A DNA stretch of 35,506 nt, from positions 2,077-37,582 of the forward strand of contig DBYQ01000039.1 of assembly GCA_002310015.1 (NCBI GenBank), read 5' to 3'. Source of the stretch: Bacteroidales bacterium UBA1182 (GTDB lineage: Bacteria; Bacteroidota; Bacteroidia; Bacteroidales; Bacteroidaceae). The position numbers and the translations under genes were made by a program. Below are positions 24,018 to 32,763 of the stretch, piece by piece (position 1 is the stretch's first letter; each line of letters starts with the position of its first letter). The notes below the pieces were generated by a model that searched no databases, was not told the DNA's origin, and was given only the letters and a program-made list of their open reading frames with translations.

Positions 24018-27000
24018 AAAGGTCATTGGTCATATTATGTGTTATACTGCTCTCAAACCTTACTCTGACGGCACAGCGCAATTGCGGGTTGTGGCTTAAT
24101 GAGGTGCCTCTTGTTGCCGATACGGCATCAAACACTATATATGCTACAATAGAACCGGGTGTAAGCAGCACCTTTAAGGGAACATTGCGTTGGGATGAAA
24201 ACCGGTTCAGCAGCGTTAAGTTTAATGACGCTGCTCTTGAAAATGGCATAAACGGAAATCTGGTGGTTACAAACTGGATGATGAATGCTACAAATGAACT
24301 TACAATTGAGAATGGTGAAAGCAGACAGTGGACATTTGTGTTCAGCACCTTACCTTTTATCGTAATAGACTGTCCGTTAAAAGAGATGGACAGGACCTAT
24401 AGCATGACCAAGGGTACAGAGGGCCACAACAAAAAGTTTCCCGGTTATGTAAGTGTCATAGATGCCAGGTGCCGTACCAAACTCAAGGACTCTCAGGTAG
24501 AGGGAATGGCATGTTTCAGTTCTGAAATCAGGACCCGTCTCAGAGGTGCTACTACCGGCTCCCAGCCCAAGCAGAGTCTTAACATAGAGTTGGTCAAGGG
24601 CGGTGAGAGCCAGGATGCCCATCTCTTGGGTTACCGTAAGGATGATGACTGGATCTTATCGGCCGAGTATCTTGATTTTGGTCGTATGCGCAACCGCGTG
24701 CTTATGGATTTATGGACTGCTGTTGACAAACTACCGTATGAAACGGACAACCAGTATCAGTGCAACGGTACGCAGGGCGAGTTTGTAGAGGTATTCATAA
24801 ACGGAGCCTATTATGGCATGTATTGCTTTACAGATAAGATTGACCGCAAGAAACTGAACCTTAAAAAGACCAAAGAGGCTACAGATTCTGAGCCGGAAGT
24901 AAAGCGTGGTCTGCTTTGGAAAGCAAACTGGGAATGTAGTGAGACATACCTTGGAGGTTATGATTCCATACCCGCCAATGACTCATTCCTTTGGCCCTAT
25001 AAGGCCTCTAAGGGTGCCTACGGATGGGAACAGAAATATCCTGATGACACTATCACCCAGGCGTTCTTCAATCCTATATGTGACCTGATAGATTTCTTTG
25101 ACACCAAGGAGTTTAAGAGTACATACAAAGATTGGCTCTATGAGGATAATGTAATAGATTTCATTCTTTTCATTCAGGCATTTCAGTTGATTGACAATCA
25201 AAAGAAGAACTACTATCTGAGTGTACGTAATATTGATAAGGAGGAAAAGTTCCTGTTTACGCTCTGGGATCTGGATGGTTCCATAGGCCGTATGGCTGGA
25301 GGCAGTGTGGCTTCAAGGGATTCCAAACAAATGGCATGGGGTGAGAAACTTGGATACCACCATCTGATTCATGTATTCAAGACCAAGAAGGAGCGTCCAG
25401 ATGACTTTGCCACCAAAATGAACAACCGTTGGCAATATCTATCAACCCATGAACTGTCACTTGAGAACATCAGGGCCCTGATGGAGAAATATGCAGACCT
25501 GTTCGTCTCTTCAGGAGCATGGGAGAGGGAGAAAACCCGTTGGGTTCCGACATATAAAAAAGGTAATGTCAAGATAACGGACACCCCGCATGAGGAGGTG
25601 GATTCCATGATTGCATTCCTTAGGGTCAACTATGCCATTTTCAACGAGAAAATGGAATCTGACAAGTGGACTCCCCATGATGAATATAATGAGATAGAGT
25701 ATATAAAGGAAAAGACTGTTACTCCCGATGCCCTTTATGTTATCGGCAATGACGTTACGTCAAAGCATGAGGATAGCAAGGTTACCATGCAGGGACGTGT
25801 TGATCAGGAGATGGTTGACGGTATCACCGTCATTAACTACAATGACAAACATATGACTGTTGTCCGTGAAGACGGAGAGCATGAGTATGATATAGAGGAT
25901 ATAAAGGAGGTCAAGACTGAACATACAGGAATTTATCCTACTCCGGCTTTTATTCCTGATAGCCTTAAGAAATACTTTGAATTTGATACGCACTATGCTC
26001 CTGTCAATGAATATACAATAAACAAGGATACATCTTTTGCTGTTCAGCGTACAATACAAATCCATTTTGATGGTGATGAGGTCAGGTTGAAAGGCAATTT
26101 GGATGGTTTTACTGCAACAGTTGATGGCGCATCGGTTTCATTTGTTACGGAACTTGAGGGTGTGGTGTTCCTTATCGGCGGTAGTTCTGATAAAGGCAAG
26201 ATCACTATAGACAGTAAAAATCCCTGTAAGGTAGCCGCTTTTGAAGGCGGTGCCATGCTCTCAAGCATCATTGCCAATTGTGACCTTATAATAAATACTC
26301 CTTATGCGCTGAATTTCTATAATGACGAGTTTGACGGAAAATGTATCCACACCAGTGGCAATGTCACTTTTGAGGATGGCAATCTCTATTTCCTTTTGAC
26401 TTGCAGCGGAACACTTACTGATGCCTCTTTCCCAAAAACCGCAGAGTTAGGTGCACGTGCGGTTCTGGCTACAAACATCAACGTTAACGGAGGAAAGATA
26501 TGCATAAAGTCAATAGGGCATAATGGTGCTGTTGGTCTGGCTGCAACAGAGAAAATGTTCATTAACGGTGGCCGGAACTACATTGCCACTTATGACGATC
26601 CGTTAAAGATAGGCAAGGACCTGAACGTCAATGGTGGTTTTACCTTTACGTCAAGCCTGACAAATGACGGAACTGATTCCAAGAGTTCAATACATATCAA
26701 TGACGGCTTTATCTGCTCGTGTGGTCCTAAGGGTTCAGAGGCAGCTTTTGATGTAAAGAGTTTCTCCATCAATGGCGGTACGGTCATCGGTCTTGCCCAT
26801 AAGTGCGACAAACCTAAAAAATCAAACCAGGCTTACTTCTGTCTGGAGTTTAACAATAATGTAAAACGATATGTAAAGATTGTTGATTCTGAAGGTGCTG
26901 AAGTGGCTATGCTTGAAACACAGGCATATCCTACACAGACAATCTTTTATTCTTCTGCTGCACTCGTTAAGGATGGAATATACACAATCCATACGGGTGA

Positions 27001-27055
27001 TACTACGGATACATTGCAGGTATTGACTACTGTGACTGCAATTACTGAGAAATGA
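24014..27055 (+). CDS. Secreted CotH kinase-fold protein fused to Cthe_2159-type beta-helix
   Basis: 1013 residues with a signal peptide ending LTLTAQ. Residues of about 115-570 are a CotH domain: RLRGATTGSQPKQSLNIEL at 175-193, FVEVFINGAYYGMYCFTDKID at 257-277 split by strand turns, the catalytic-loop-like DNQKKN at 394-399, and the metal-binding WDLD at 418-421. CotH proteins are atypical secretory kinases known from spore coats and fungal surfaces. A linker of beta modules (VTMQGRVDQEMVDG) follows. The C-terminal third (about 670-980) repeats Cthe_2159 rungs such as NINVNGGKICIKSIG and KDLNVNGGFTFTS. So one chain carries both a possible protein kinase and a glycan-binding helix. It starts inside the previous gene's stop codon. 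The substrate is unknown; neighbouring secreted proteins are candidates. Confidence 0.87.
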   Translation: MKRSLVILCVILLSNLTLTAQRNCGLWLNEVPLVADTASNTIYATIEPGVSSTFKGTLRWDENRFSSVKFNDAALENGINGNLVVTNWMMNATNELTIENGESRQWTFVFSTLPFIVIDCPLKEMDRTYSMTKGTEGHNKKFPGYVSVIDARCRTKLKDSQVEGMACFSSEIRTRLRGATTGSQPKQSLNIELVKGGESQDAHLLGYRKDDDWILSAEYLDFGRMRNRVLMDLWTAVDKLPYETDNQYQCNGTQGEFVEVFINGAYYGMYCFTDKIDRKKLNLKKTKEATDSEPEVKRGLLWKANWECSETYLGGYDSIPANDSFLWPYKASKGAYGWEQKYPDDTITQAFFNPICDLIDFFDTKEFKSTYKDWLYEDNVIDFILFIQAFQLIDNQKKNYYLSVRNIDKEEKFLFTLWDLDGSIGRMAGGSVASRDSKQMAWGEKLGYHHLIHVFKTKKERPDDFATKMNNRWQYLSTHELSLENIRALMEKYADLFVSSGAWEREKTRWVPTYKKGNVKITDTPHEEVDSMIAFLRVNYAIFNEKMESDKWTPHDEYNEIEYIKEKTVTPDALYVIGNDVTSKHEDSKVTMQGRVDQEMVDGITVINYNDKHMTVVREDGEHEYDIEDIKEVKTEHTGIYPTPAFIPDSLKKYFEFDTHYAPVNEYTINKDTSFAVQRTIQIHFDGDEVRLKGNLDGFTATVDGASVSFVTELEGVVFLIGGSSDKGKITIDSKNPCKVAAFEGGAMLSSIIANCDLIINTPYALNFYNDEFDGKCIHTSGNVTFEDGNLYFLLTCSGTLTDASFPKTAELGARAVLATNINVNGGKICIKSIGHNGAVGLAATEKMFINGGRNYIATYDDPLKIGKDLNVNGGFTFTSSLTNDGTDSKSSIHINDGFICSCGPKGSEAAFDVKSFSINGGTVIGLAHKCDKPKKSNQAYFCLEFNNNVKRYVKIVDSEGAEVAMLETQAYPTQTIFYSSAALVKDGIYTIHTGDTTDTLQVLTTVTAITEK

Positions 27056-27073
27056 GTTTTTTATGGACGACCA

Positions 27074-28555
27074 ATGAACCTTATGTCCACTAGAACAGCA
27101 CACATAATTATTCTGATGGTGCTGTTATTGCCTTTTCCATTTGAGATAAACCAACTATCGGCCCAAACCAATAATGCCTTGCCGGTGTTGAGAGTAAGTT
27201 TTGATGGTAAATTCAAGAAAGGTATGACTGAATACCTGAATGGAAAGATGCAGTTGACTGATGTTGACGGTTCTGTTGTAGAGATGTCTGCCAAGTTCAA
27301 GACCCGTGGGGCAACAGCCGCAAGTTACATGATGAAGCCTTCATTCAACATGAAACTGCAATCTGATGATTACAGCGAGGAGTTTGATTCAACGCTTCTG
27401 GATCTGAGGTCATGCTCATCGTGGATTCTGGATGCAATGGCAATTGACCGCATCTGCATGCGCAACCGTGTATGCTTTGATATATGGAATGAGTTTTCAA
27501 GACTTCCTTATGAAACCCAATTTGATAGCCGTTATGGTACGATTGGACGTTTCATTGAAGTGTATATCAATGACAAGTATTATGGCATATATTGTCTTAA
27601 TGACCGTATCAACCGTAAACTGTTGGATCTTAAAAAGACTAAAGAGGAAAATGACGGTTCTGTGACGGTGCGCGGCATCTTGTATAAGAGTGGTACTTCT
27701 AATATCAATCCGCAAGAAAAGCCCGGTTATAATGAAGATTCAACGGCATGTGTAGTTTCATGGCACAATGCTTGGGAATTGACATATCCTGATGAATATG
27801 GCGGTATACAGGCTTGGCAAGCTTTACAGGATGCTTTTGCTAACGGTAGGAATGCAGAGTTTGTAAAAAAATACTTTTATCTGGAGAATCTTGCGGATTA
27901 TCAGATTCTGATAATGGCGCTTTCAATCGGTGACAACTGGGGCAACAAGAATCATTATCTCTCAGTACGTAATATAAATAAGGATATTAATGATCCTGAT
28001 CCGGCCGAAGCAGACAAACGTCGCTTTGTCCTTATTCCTTGGGATCTTGATACCAGCCTGGGCGGTAGATACGATGGAAAATATTATGATGGCAATTACT
28101 CTGTATGGGATGTGAAAAGTATAGGCAATAATGCTCTTTATCCGATTTCTGCAGTAATTGGTGACGCTGAATATAAGGCTATACTAAAACGTCGCTGGAT
28201 TGAGGGACGTAAAGGTGCTTTCTCTATAGAATCCGTAAAGGCAAAACTTGAAAAATACCGTGACCTGTTCATTGAGAGTGGTGCATGGCAGAGAATGGTC
28301 ACATATTTTGATAGCCAAAAAAGCAAACCAAAGTATGTTAATGACCTTGCGCGTGAAATAGAACTGATAGAAGAGTGGTATGAAGCACGTTTCCATGAGA
28401 TGGATGCGTACTTTGGAATAGAGGATGGCGTGGAAATAATAACAATGCCGGACTCTTCTGATAAGGCCGTTTATGATCTTTGGGGACGCAAAGTGGAAAC
28501 TCCGTTCCTTTATCCCGGTATCTACATCCGTGACGGTAAAATAATCGTGCAATGA
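27074..28555 (+). CDS. Secreted CotH kinase-fold protein with short C-terminal sorting-like tail
   Basis: 493 residues. ATG 27074 is used; ATG 27083 is also possible. The signal peptide ends near LSAQT. The CotH domain shows FKTRGATAASYMMKPSF at 75-91, MRNRVCFDIWNEF at 129-141, FIEVYINDKYYGIYCLNDRI at 160-179, DNWGNKN at 287-293 and WDLD at 323-326, the same landmarks as the preceding protein, but the beta-helix is missing. The last 30 residues (VYDLWGRKVE, PGIYIRDGKIIVQ) match the short tail seen on the GH30 protein at the other end of the window. It is the last gene of the operon, 18 bases after the CotH fusion. Active-site residues look intact, so kinase or nucleotide-binding activity is possible. 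Confidence 0.85.
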   Translation: MNLMSTRTAHIIILMVLLLPFPFEINQLSAQTNNALPVLRVSFDGKFKKGMTEYLNGKMQLTDVDGSVVEMSAKFKTRGATAASYMMKPSFNMKLQSDDYSEEFDSTLLDLRSCSSWILDAMAIDRICMRNRVCFDIWNEFSRLPYETQFDSRYGTIGRFIEVYINDKYYGIYCLNDRINRKLLDLKKTKEENDGSVTVRGILYKSGTSNINPQEKPGYNEDSTACVVSWHNAWELTYPDEYGGIQAWQALQDAFANGRNAEFVKKYFYLENLADYQILIMALSIGDNWGNKNHYLSVRNINKDINDPDPAEADKRRFVLIPWDLDTSLGGRYDGKYYDGNYSVWDVKSIGNNALYPISAVIGDAEYKAILKRRWIEGRKGAFSIESVKAKLEKYRDLFIESGAWQRMVTYFDSQKSKPKYVNDLAREIELIEEWYEARFHEMDAYFGIEDGVEIITMPDSSDKAVYDLWGRKVETPFLYPGIYIRDGKIIVQ

Positions 28556-28581
28556 CACAGTAGGGTCGTTTCCCTGTGTCA
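28553..28581. terminator. Hairpin covering both stop codons of converging genes, possible weak terminator
   Basis: TGACACAG (28553-28560) pairs with CTGTGTCA (28574-28581). The first TGA is the stop of the CotH gene and the last TCA is the stop of mnmE on the other strand. There is no strong T-run, so termination may be inefficient. Confidence 0.4.
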
Positions 28582-29967
28582 TTTGCCGATGCAGAAATGG
28601 CTGAATATGTTCTGCAGGGTTTCGCCGGGGGTGATGGCGCCGCCGGTGATATCGGCAAGGTCCTGGAGGACCAGGCGCAGATCCTCAGATATCAGGTCAC
28701 CGGGCAGGGTGGAGGTTAGACCGTCTATTACGCGGGTCAGATTAGCGTGGGCGTTGTTAAGCGCTTCATAATGGCGTGCCTGGGTTACAATTACGGTGTC
28801 TGCGTTTATTTCAGGGATATCTGCCATTGAGTATATCAAATTCTCAAGTTCAGGAATGTTTTTGTTGAACTTGGCCGATATCTCTATTGTCTTGAAACTG
28901 TCTTGCGGAAGTTGCAGGGCAGATGCATCAAATCCATTGTAGCTCTGCAGGTCACATTTGTTGAATGCCAATATGAGTTTTTTGCCCTCCAGATGGGGAG
29001 TGATAGTTTTGATATCCTCTGCGGTGGGTTGGGCATCGGTAATCCAGATTACTATGAGCGCCTTGTCAATGGCAGCGTATGTACGTGATATTCCTATCTG
29101 TTCAATGGCATCGGCGGTCTGGCGTATTCCGGCGGTGTCAATGAAACGGAACGTTACGCCTTTTATCTGGATGGTATCCTCTATGGTGTCACGGGTAGTG
29201 CCGTGTATGTCCGATACTATTGCACGGTCATCCTTGAGCAAGCGGTTCAGAAGTGTGGATTTACCTACGTTGGTCTTGCCTACGATTGCTACAGGTATGC
29301 CTTCTTTCAGAGCCTGGCCGGTCTTGAATGAACGGGCCAGTTCCGTTATGCGGTCATCGGCACGGCGTGCCAGTGACAGCAGTTCCGTGCGGTCAGCAAA
29401 CTCAAGTTCCTCATGATCGGCAAAATCCAGTTCAAGTTCCAGCAGGGAGGTGAGTTGCAGCAGTTGCTCGCGCAGTATGGAGAGTTCTGATGAGAAATGG
29501 CCTTTGAGCTGGCTCATGGCTATGCGGTGCGTGGCGCGGTTGCCTGATGCAATTAGGTCTGCCACAGCCTCAGCCTGGCTCAGGTCCAGTTTGCCAGCCA
29601 GGAATGCGCGTTGTGTAAACTCGCCAGGTCCGGCCTGACGGCATCCGGCTTCAATGAGCAGGCGGCAGACCTGTTCAAGTATGTATCTGGAGCCGTGACA
29701 TGATATTTCCGTGCTGTCCTGTCCGGTATAAGAGTGGGGGGCACGGAACAGACTTACCAGTACCTCATCAACAATCTGCCCGTCAGCGTCAATTATCTGG
29801 CCGAAAAATACGGAACCGGCACTGCTTTCATTAAGTGTACGGCCTGATGCGGAGCGGAAGATGCTGTCTGTAATGCGGATGGCATCGGGGCCCGATACGC
29901 GTACAATACCTATCGCTCCACCGGTGGCGGTGGCTACGGCACAGATTGTATCGTTGTTGATTGTCAC
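28579..29967 (-). CDS. mnmE: tRNA uridine-5-carboxymethylaminomethyl modification GTPase MnmE
   Basis: With MnmG, this GTPase makes the cmnm5U34 modification of tRNA wobble uridines in the cytosol. From GTG 29967 the protein has 462 residues, the usual size. The N-terminal formyl-tetrahydrofolate-binding domain begins DTICAVATATGGAIGIVRVSGP. The inserted G domain has GKTNVGKS at 230-237, DTAG at 277-280 and NKCD at 336-339. The chain ends with the catalytic CIGK motif. A TTG at 29985 in the same frame would overlap the upstream gene by 14 bases, so GTG 29967, lying 4 bases after that gene's stop, is preferred. It is third in an operon after a TPR protein and nucleoside phosphorylase. Confidence 0.96.
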   Translation of the reverse strand: MTINNDTICAVATATGGAIGIVRVSGPDAIRITDSIFRSASGRTLNESSAGSVFFGQIIDADGQIVDEVLVSLFRAPHSYTGQDSTEISCHGSRYILEQVCRLLIEAGCRQAGPGEFTQRAFLAGKLDLSQAEAVADLIASGNRATHRIAMSQLKGHFSSELSILREQLLQLTSLLELELDFADHEELEFADRTELLSLARRADDRITELARSFKTGQALKEGIPVAIVGKTNVGKSTLLNRLLKDDRAIVSDIHGTTRDTIEDTIQIKGVTFRFIDTAGIRQTADAIEQIGISRTYAAIDKALIVIWITDAQPTAEDIKTITPHLEGKKLILAFNKCDLQSYNGFDASALQLPQDSFKTIEISAKFNKNIPELENLIYSMADIPEINADTVIVTQARHYEALNNAHANLTRVIDGLTSTLPGDLISEDLRLVLQDLADITGGAITPGETLQNIFSHFCIGK

Positions 29968-29971
29968 TTGC

Positions 29972-30850
29972 TCAGATGCGGTCAAGTACTCGGGTAATAA
30001 GACCTTTAAGCAGGGGCTTGTAGTCTGTGTTCATCTCCTTGGCGTAGCGGTTGGCTATTACCATGCATACTGTCATGGCGCGGTGCCCTAACAGTGCGGC
30101 CAGCCCGGCTACGGCAGAGCTCTCCATCTCAAAGTTGGTTATGCGGTAGCCCTTGTATTCAAAACTCTCAACCTTGGCGTTCTGATTGGGATCAGCCAGA
30201 GGTGCGCGCAGAACACGTCCTTGCGGGCCGTAGAATCCGTTGCAGGCAATGGTTACACCTGCTACCATTTTCTCATCATTAGCCATAATGCGTTGCAGCA
30301 ACTCAGGGTTGGCGTTTGACACGTATGGCGCACCTTTTTTTGTGGACCATTCCATGTGGGCTATGAAGGCACGTTCAAACTCAAGGTCACAAACCTCGTC
30401 ACGGCCGGCATAGAAATTGAGCAGTCCGTCAAAACCGATACTCTTTACAGAACAGAGATAGGTGCCAAGCGGGGTGAAGGGTTGCAGCCCGCCGCAGGTA
30501 CCTATGCGTACTATGTCAAGTGTACGGTGCTCGGGTTTCTCCATGCGGGTGACATAGTCTATGTTGGCCAATGTGTCCAGCTCATTCATGACTATGTCTA
30601 TGTTGTCACAGCCTATTCCGGTAGATTGTACGGTTATGCGTTTGCCTTTATACATGCCTGTAATGGTGCGGAACTCGCGGTTGCTTACCGTACACTCAAT
30701 GGTGTCAAACATCTTGGCGATGGTATCCACGCGCCCGGGATCACCTACAAGTATTACTTTGTCGGCCAGTTGCTCAGGTTTGAGATGCAGATGGAAGCAT
30801 GATCCGTCACTGTTTATTATCAGTTCTGATGGGGCAAAGTAGGTACTCAT
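29972..30850 (-). CDS. Nucleoside phosphorylase (PNP/UDP family)
   Basis: 292 residues. The family splits nucleosides with phosphate into free base and ribose 1-phosphate. Signatures of the phosphorylase-I fold are visible: ILVGDPGRVDTIAKMF near the start (phosphate-binding glycine loop), ITVQSTGIGCDNIDIV, RIGTCGGLQPFTPLGTYL, and ITNFEMESSAVAGLAALLG, where the Glu-Met-Glu motif contacts the ribose. Within the family it looks closer to uridine phosphorylase-like proteins, but the base cannot be called. It starts 3 bases after the upstream TPR gene's stop. Possible functional link to the nucleoside permease-like transporter at 5557-6849. Confidence 0.92.
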   Translation of the reverse strand: MSTYFAPSELIINSDGSCFHLHLKPEQLADKVILVGDPGRVDTIAKMFDTIECTVSNREFRTITGMYKGKRITVQSTGIGCDNIDIVMNELDTLANIDYVTRMEKPEHRTLDIVRIGTCGGLQPFTPLGTYLCSVKSIGFDGLLNFYAGRDEVCDLEFERAFIAHMEWSTKKGAPYVSNANPELLQRIMANDEKMVAGVTIACNGFYGPQGRVLRAPLADPNQNAKVESFEYKGYRITNFEMESSAVAGLAALLGHRAMTVCMVIANRYAKEMNTDYKPLLKGLITRVLDRI

Positions 30851-30853
30851 AGG

Positions 30854-32290
30854 CTATCGGTTAAGGTAGTTAATTTCTGCTGTCCGGACATCATTCTCCA
30901 TTTTGATGACCTGTTTTTCTGTTTTCAGCACTTTATCTTCAAATTCCAGCAGTTGGGTACTCATTCGCTCTTTCTCTTGCCTGGATGCGTTTGCATAATC
31001 GTTGCGCTGTTTCTCAAGCTTGGCGGCATCGGTCTCATACTGTTTTTTCAGTTCTGTCCAACGCTCATAGAGTTGTGCGGCATCCTTGTTCTGGAAATCA
31101 GACAGTTCATTATATGTGGTAACGTCATCAATCATAAATGAGAATGAGCCTTGCTCTGCTTTATCTGCAAGTTCATAACGGAGAAGTGTGAGGCGTTGGC
31201 GTGCGTTGCGCACTTCACGCAAGTCAGTTTGGGTTTCAGATATGGACTCCAATCGAGCTGCACGGTGAATGGCCATTGTGTCACCCCCTTCATAGTTGTA
31301 CTTGGGGCGTCCGTCATTGGGGATGAAAACATATATGCATACTGTATCCTGTGGCTGGCGGCGGTCTGTGGCAAACCAGCCCAGGTTGTTGGCCTCATCC
31401 ACTACATAAAGATAGTCATTGGCCTCGGAGTTGAAAGGCATACCAATGTTCTCCGGCTTAAGATAACGGCCGGTGGCCGAGTTGTAACGTGATACAAAAA
31501 TATCCAGACCGCCCAGAGACTCACTGCCGGTGGCGGCATAATATATGGTTACGCCGTCATTCATCTGGAATGGATATCGCAGGTCTCCGTCAGTGTCAAG
31601 GCCGTTTATGGGAGTCTCATCGGCCCAATGGTCAAAACTCTTGAACTTGGTGAACAGGCGGAACCGTCCGTCGGTATCCTTACGGCTGTAAAGCACGCTC
31701 TGTTCCATCTCGGGCAGGAAAACCTCGCCTTGGCTGCCGTCATCAAAAAACGCGTCGCTGGGGAACAGCGAGCCTGTGGATTCCCCTATAATATATGTGC
31801 TGAACAGATCGTCCTTGCTTACCCTGAAACTGTCTATGAAACATACCCGGCTGGTGTTGCGTATCATGCGGAACAGGGCCTTCAGGCTATCGGCCATAAT
31901 GGTAAAACGCTCCTCCAGTGCCGGGTCGTGCAGTTCTTTGTCGGTGGATATGCCGCTTACAAACTTTTCAAAATTGGTTATGGCTGGCTGGTAATCCTCA
32001 TTGTCCATATAGAATTCGCCCAGCGCGCGGTATGCCTTGTATATCTTTTTGGCAGCGGCTTTCTCCAGATACGGAATTGCTTTCTCCTGCTCACCGGTTT
32101 CCATGCAGCATACTCCGTACCAGTAGTTTCGGCTGGCATCATCGGGTTTCTGCTTGAGATACTTGAGCATTATGGGCTTGGCCTTCACATAGTCACCCTG
32201 TGAAAAATAATTACGGCCTTGCTGGAGAGTCTGCGATGATACTCCCAGGCTTACCAAGAGCAATAATATGGTGATTCTGATGTATTTCAT
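30854..32290 (-). CDS. Exported TPR protein with WD40-like propeller and C-terminal coiled coil
   Basis: 478 residues. A signal peptide (MKYIRITILLLLVSLGVSS) leads to two or three TPR units (residues about 20-115: GRNYFSQGDYVKAKPIMLKY, YWYGVCCMETGEQEKAIPYL, ALGEFYMDNEDYQPAITNF). A beta-propeller-like middle follows (about 150-330) with PD40-type phrases such as GEVFLPEMEQSVLYSRKD and GGLDIFVSRYNSATGRYLKPENIG. The last 110 residues are a charged coiled coil. This layout resembles periplasmic proteins with OmpA-type partners in Bacteroidetes, though no OmpA domain is present. It leads the mnmE operon, which mixes envelope and housekeeping functions. Role unknown. Confidence 0.8.
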   Translation of the reverse strand: MKYIRITILLLLVSLGVSSQTLQQGRNYFSQGDYVKAKPIMLKYLKQKPDDASRNYWYGVCCMETGEQEKAIPYLEKAAAKKIYKAYRALGEFYMDNEDYQPAITNFEKFVSGISTDKELHDPALEERFTIMADSLKALFRMIRNTSRVCFIDSFRVSKDDLFSTYIIGESTGSLFPSDAFFDDGSQGEVFLPEMEQSVLYSRKDTDGRFRLFTKFKSFDHWADETPINGLDTDGDLRYPFQMNDGVTIYYAATGSESLGGLDIFVSRYNSATGRYLKPENIGMPFNSEANDYLYVVDEANNLGWFATDRRQPQDTVCIYVFIPNDGRPKYNYEGGDTMAIHRAARLESISETQTDLREVRNARQRLTLLRYELADKAEQGSFSFMIDDVTTYNELSDFQNKDAAQLYERWTELKKQYETDAAKLEKQRNDYANASRQEKERMSTQLLEFEDKVLKTEKQVIKMENDVRTAEINYLNR

Positions 32291-32295
32291 ACAGG

Positions 32296-32324
32296 CAAAG
32301 ATATATAATTATTTGCTACTTTTG
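32296..32324. promoter_or_regulatory. Back-to-back divergent promoters for the TPR operon and the DMT gene
   Basis: CAAAGATA at 32296-32303 reads TATCTTTG on the minus strand, 5 bases before the TPR gene's ATG. TACTTTTG at 32317-32324 is the plus-strand -7 box, 26 bases before ATG 32351. Both match TAnnTTTG and are exactly 13 bases apart, the same geometry as at 7747-7775. Clear TTTG -33 elements are not seen. Confidence 0.55.
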
Positions 32325-32350
32325 CACCGCATTTTATAATAGAGACAAAT

Positions 32351-32719
32351 ATGAAAGGAATTGCAACCGTATTGCTTCTGGTGACATCAAACATATTCAT
32401 GACTTTTGCATGGTACGGCAACCTCAAGCTTCAGGAGATGAAAATAACTACAGACTGGCCTCTTATCCTTATTATACTGGCATCCTGGGGTCTGGCTCTG
32501 TTTGAGTACTGCTTTATGGTTCCCGCCAACCGACTGGGGTCCGATATCAACGGCGGCCCGTTCAACCTGGTCCAGCTCAAGGTCATCCAGGAGTGTATCT
32601 CACTCATCGTATTCTCACTCATTTTAGCCTTCTGCTTCAAAACCCAGTCGCTCCACTGGAACCACCTGGTCTCTTTCATTTTTCTGGTAATAGCCGTTTT
32701 CTTTGCATTCTTGAAGTAA
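32351..32719 (+). CDS. DMT-type small membrane protein (DUF486 family)
   Basis: 122 residues with four hydrophobic segments, the usual size of the DUF486/DMT_6 family. Family landmarks are the start (LLLVTSNIFMTFAWYGNL), ILIILASWGLALFEYCFMVPANRLGS divided by a short turn, and QLKVIQECISLIVFSLILAF. Members lie in the inner membrane, and their transported substrate is unknown. The gene is divergent from the TPR operon and has a -7 box at 32317-32324. The next gene starts 44 bases on and has its own promoter overlapping the 3' end of this gene. Confidence 0.9.
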   Translation: MKGIATVLLLVTSNIFMTFAWYGNLKLQEMKITTDWPLILIILASWGLALFEYCFMVPANRLGSDINGGPFNLVQLKVIQECISLIVFSLILAFCFKTQSLHWNHLVSFIFLVIAVFFAFLK

Positions 32720-32734
32720 AAATGTGTATGTTTG
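32702..32734 (+). promoter_or_regulatory. Putative promoter of the GH30 gene
   Basis: TTTG at 32702-32705 and TATGTTTG at 32727-32734 are separated by 21 bases, slightly longer than usual. The -33 element lies inside the end of the preceding gene. Confidence 0.5.
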
Positions 32735-32759
32735 CAGTATTATAATTCAAAAATACTGC
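32734..32759 (+). promoter_or_regulatory. Inverted repeat in the GH30 5' leader
   Basis: GCAGTATT (32734-32741) and AATACTGC (32752-32759) form a perfect 8-bp stem with a 10-base AT-rich loop. It begins at the last base of the -7 box and ends 4 bases before ATG 32764. It could be an operator or an RNA hairpin covering the ribosome-loading region. Confidence 0.45.
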
Positions 32760-32763
32760 GAAT

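Noticed and set aside
31628..32203. A 191-codon plus-strand frame opposite the TPR/propeller gene
   Set aside because: The opposite strand has TPR repeats and a signal peptide; the plus frame shows no recognisable domain.
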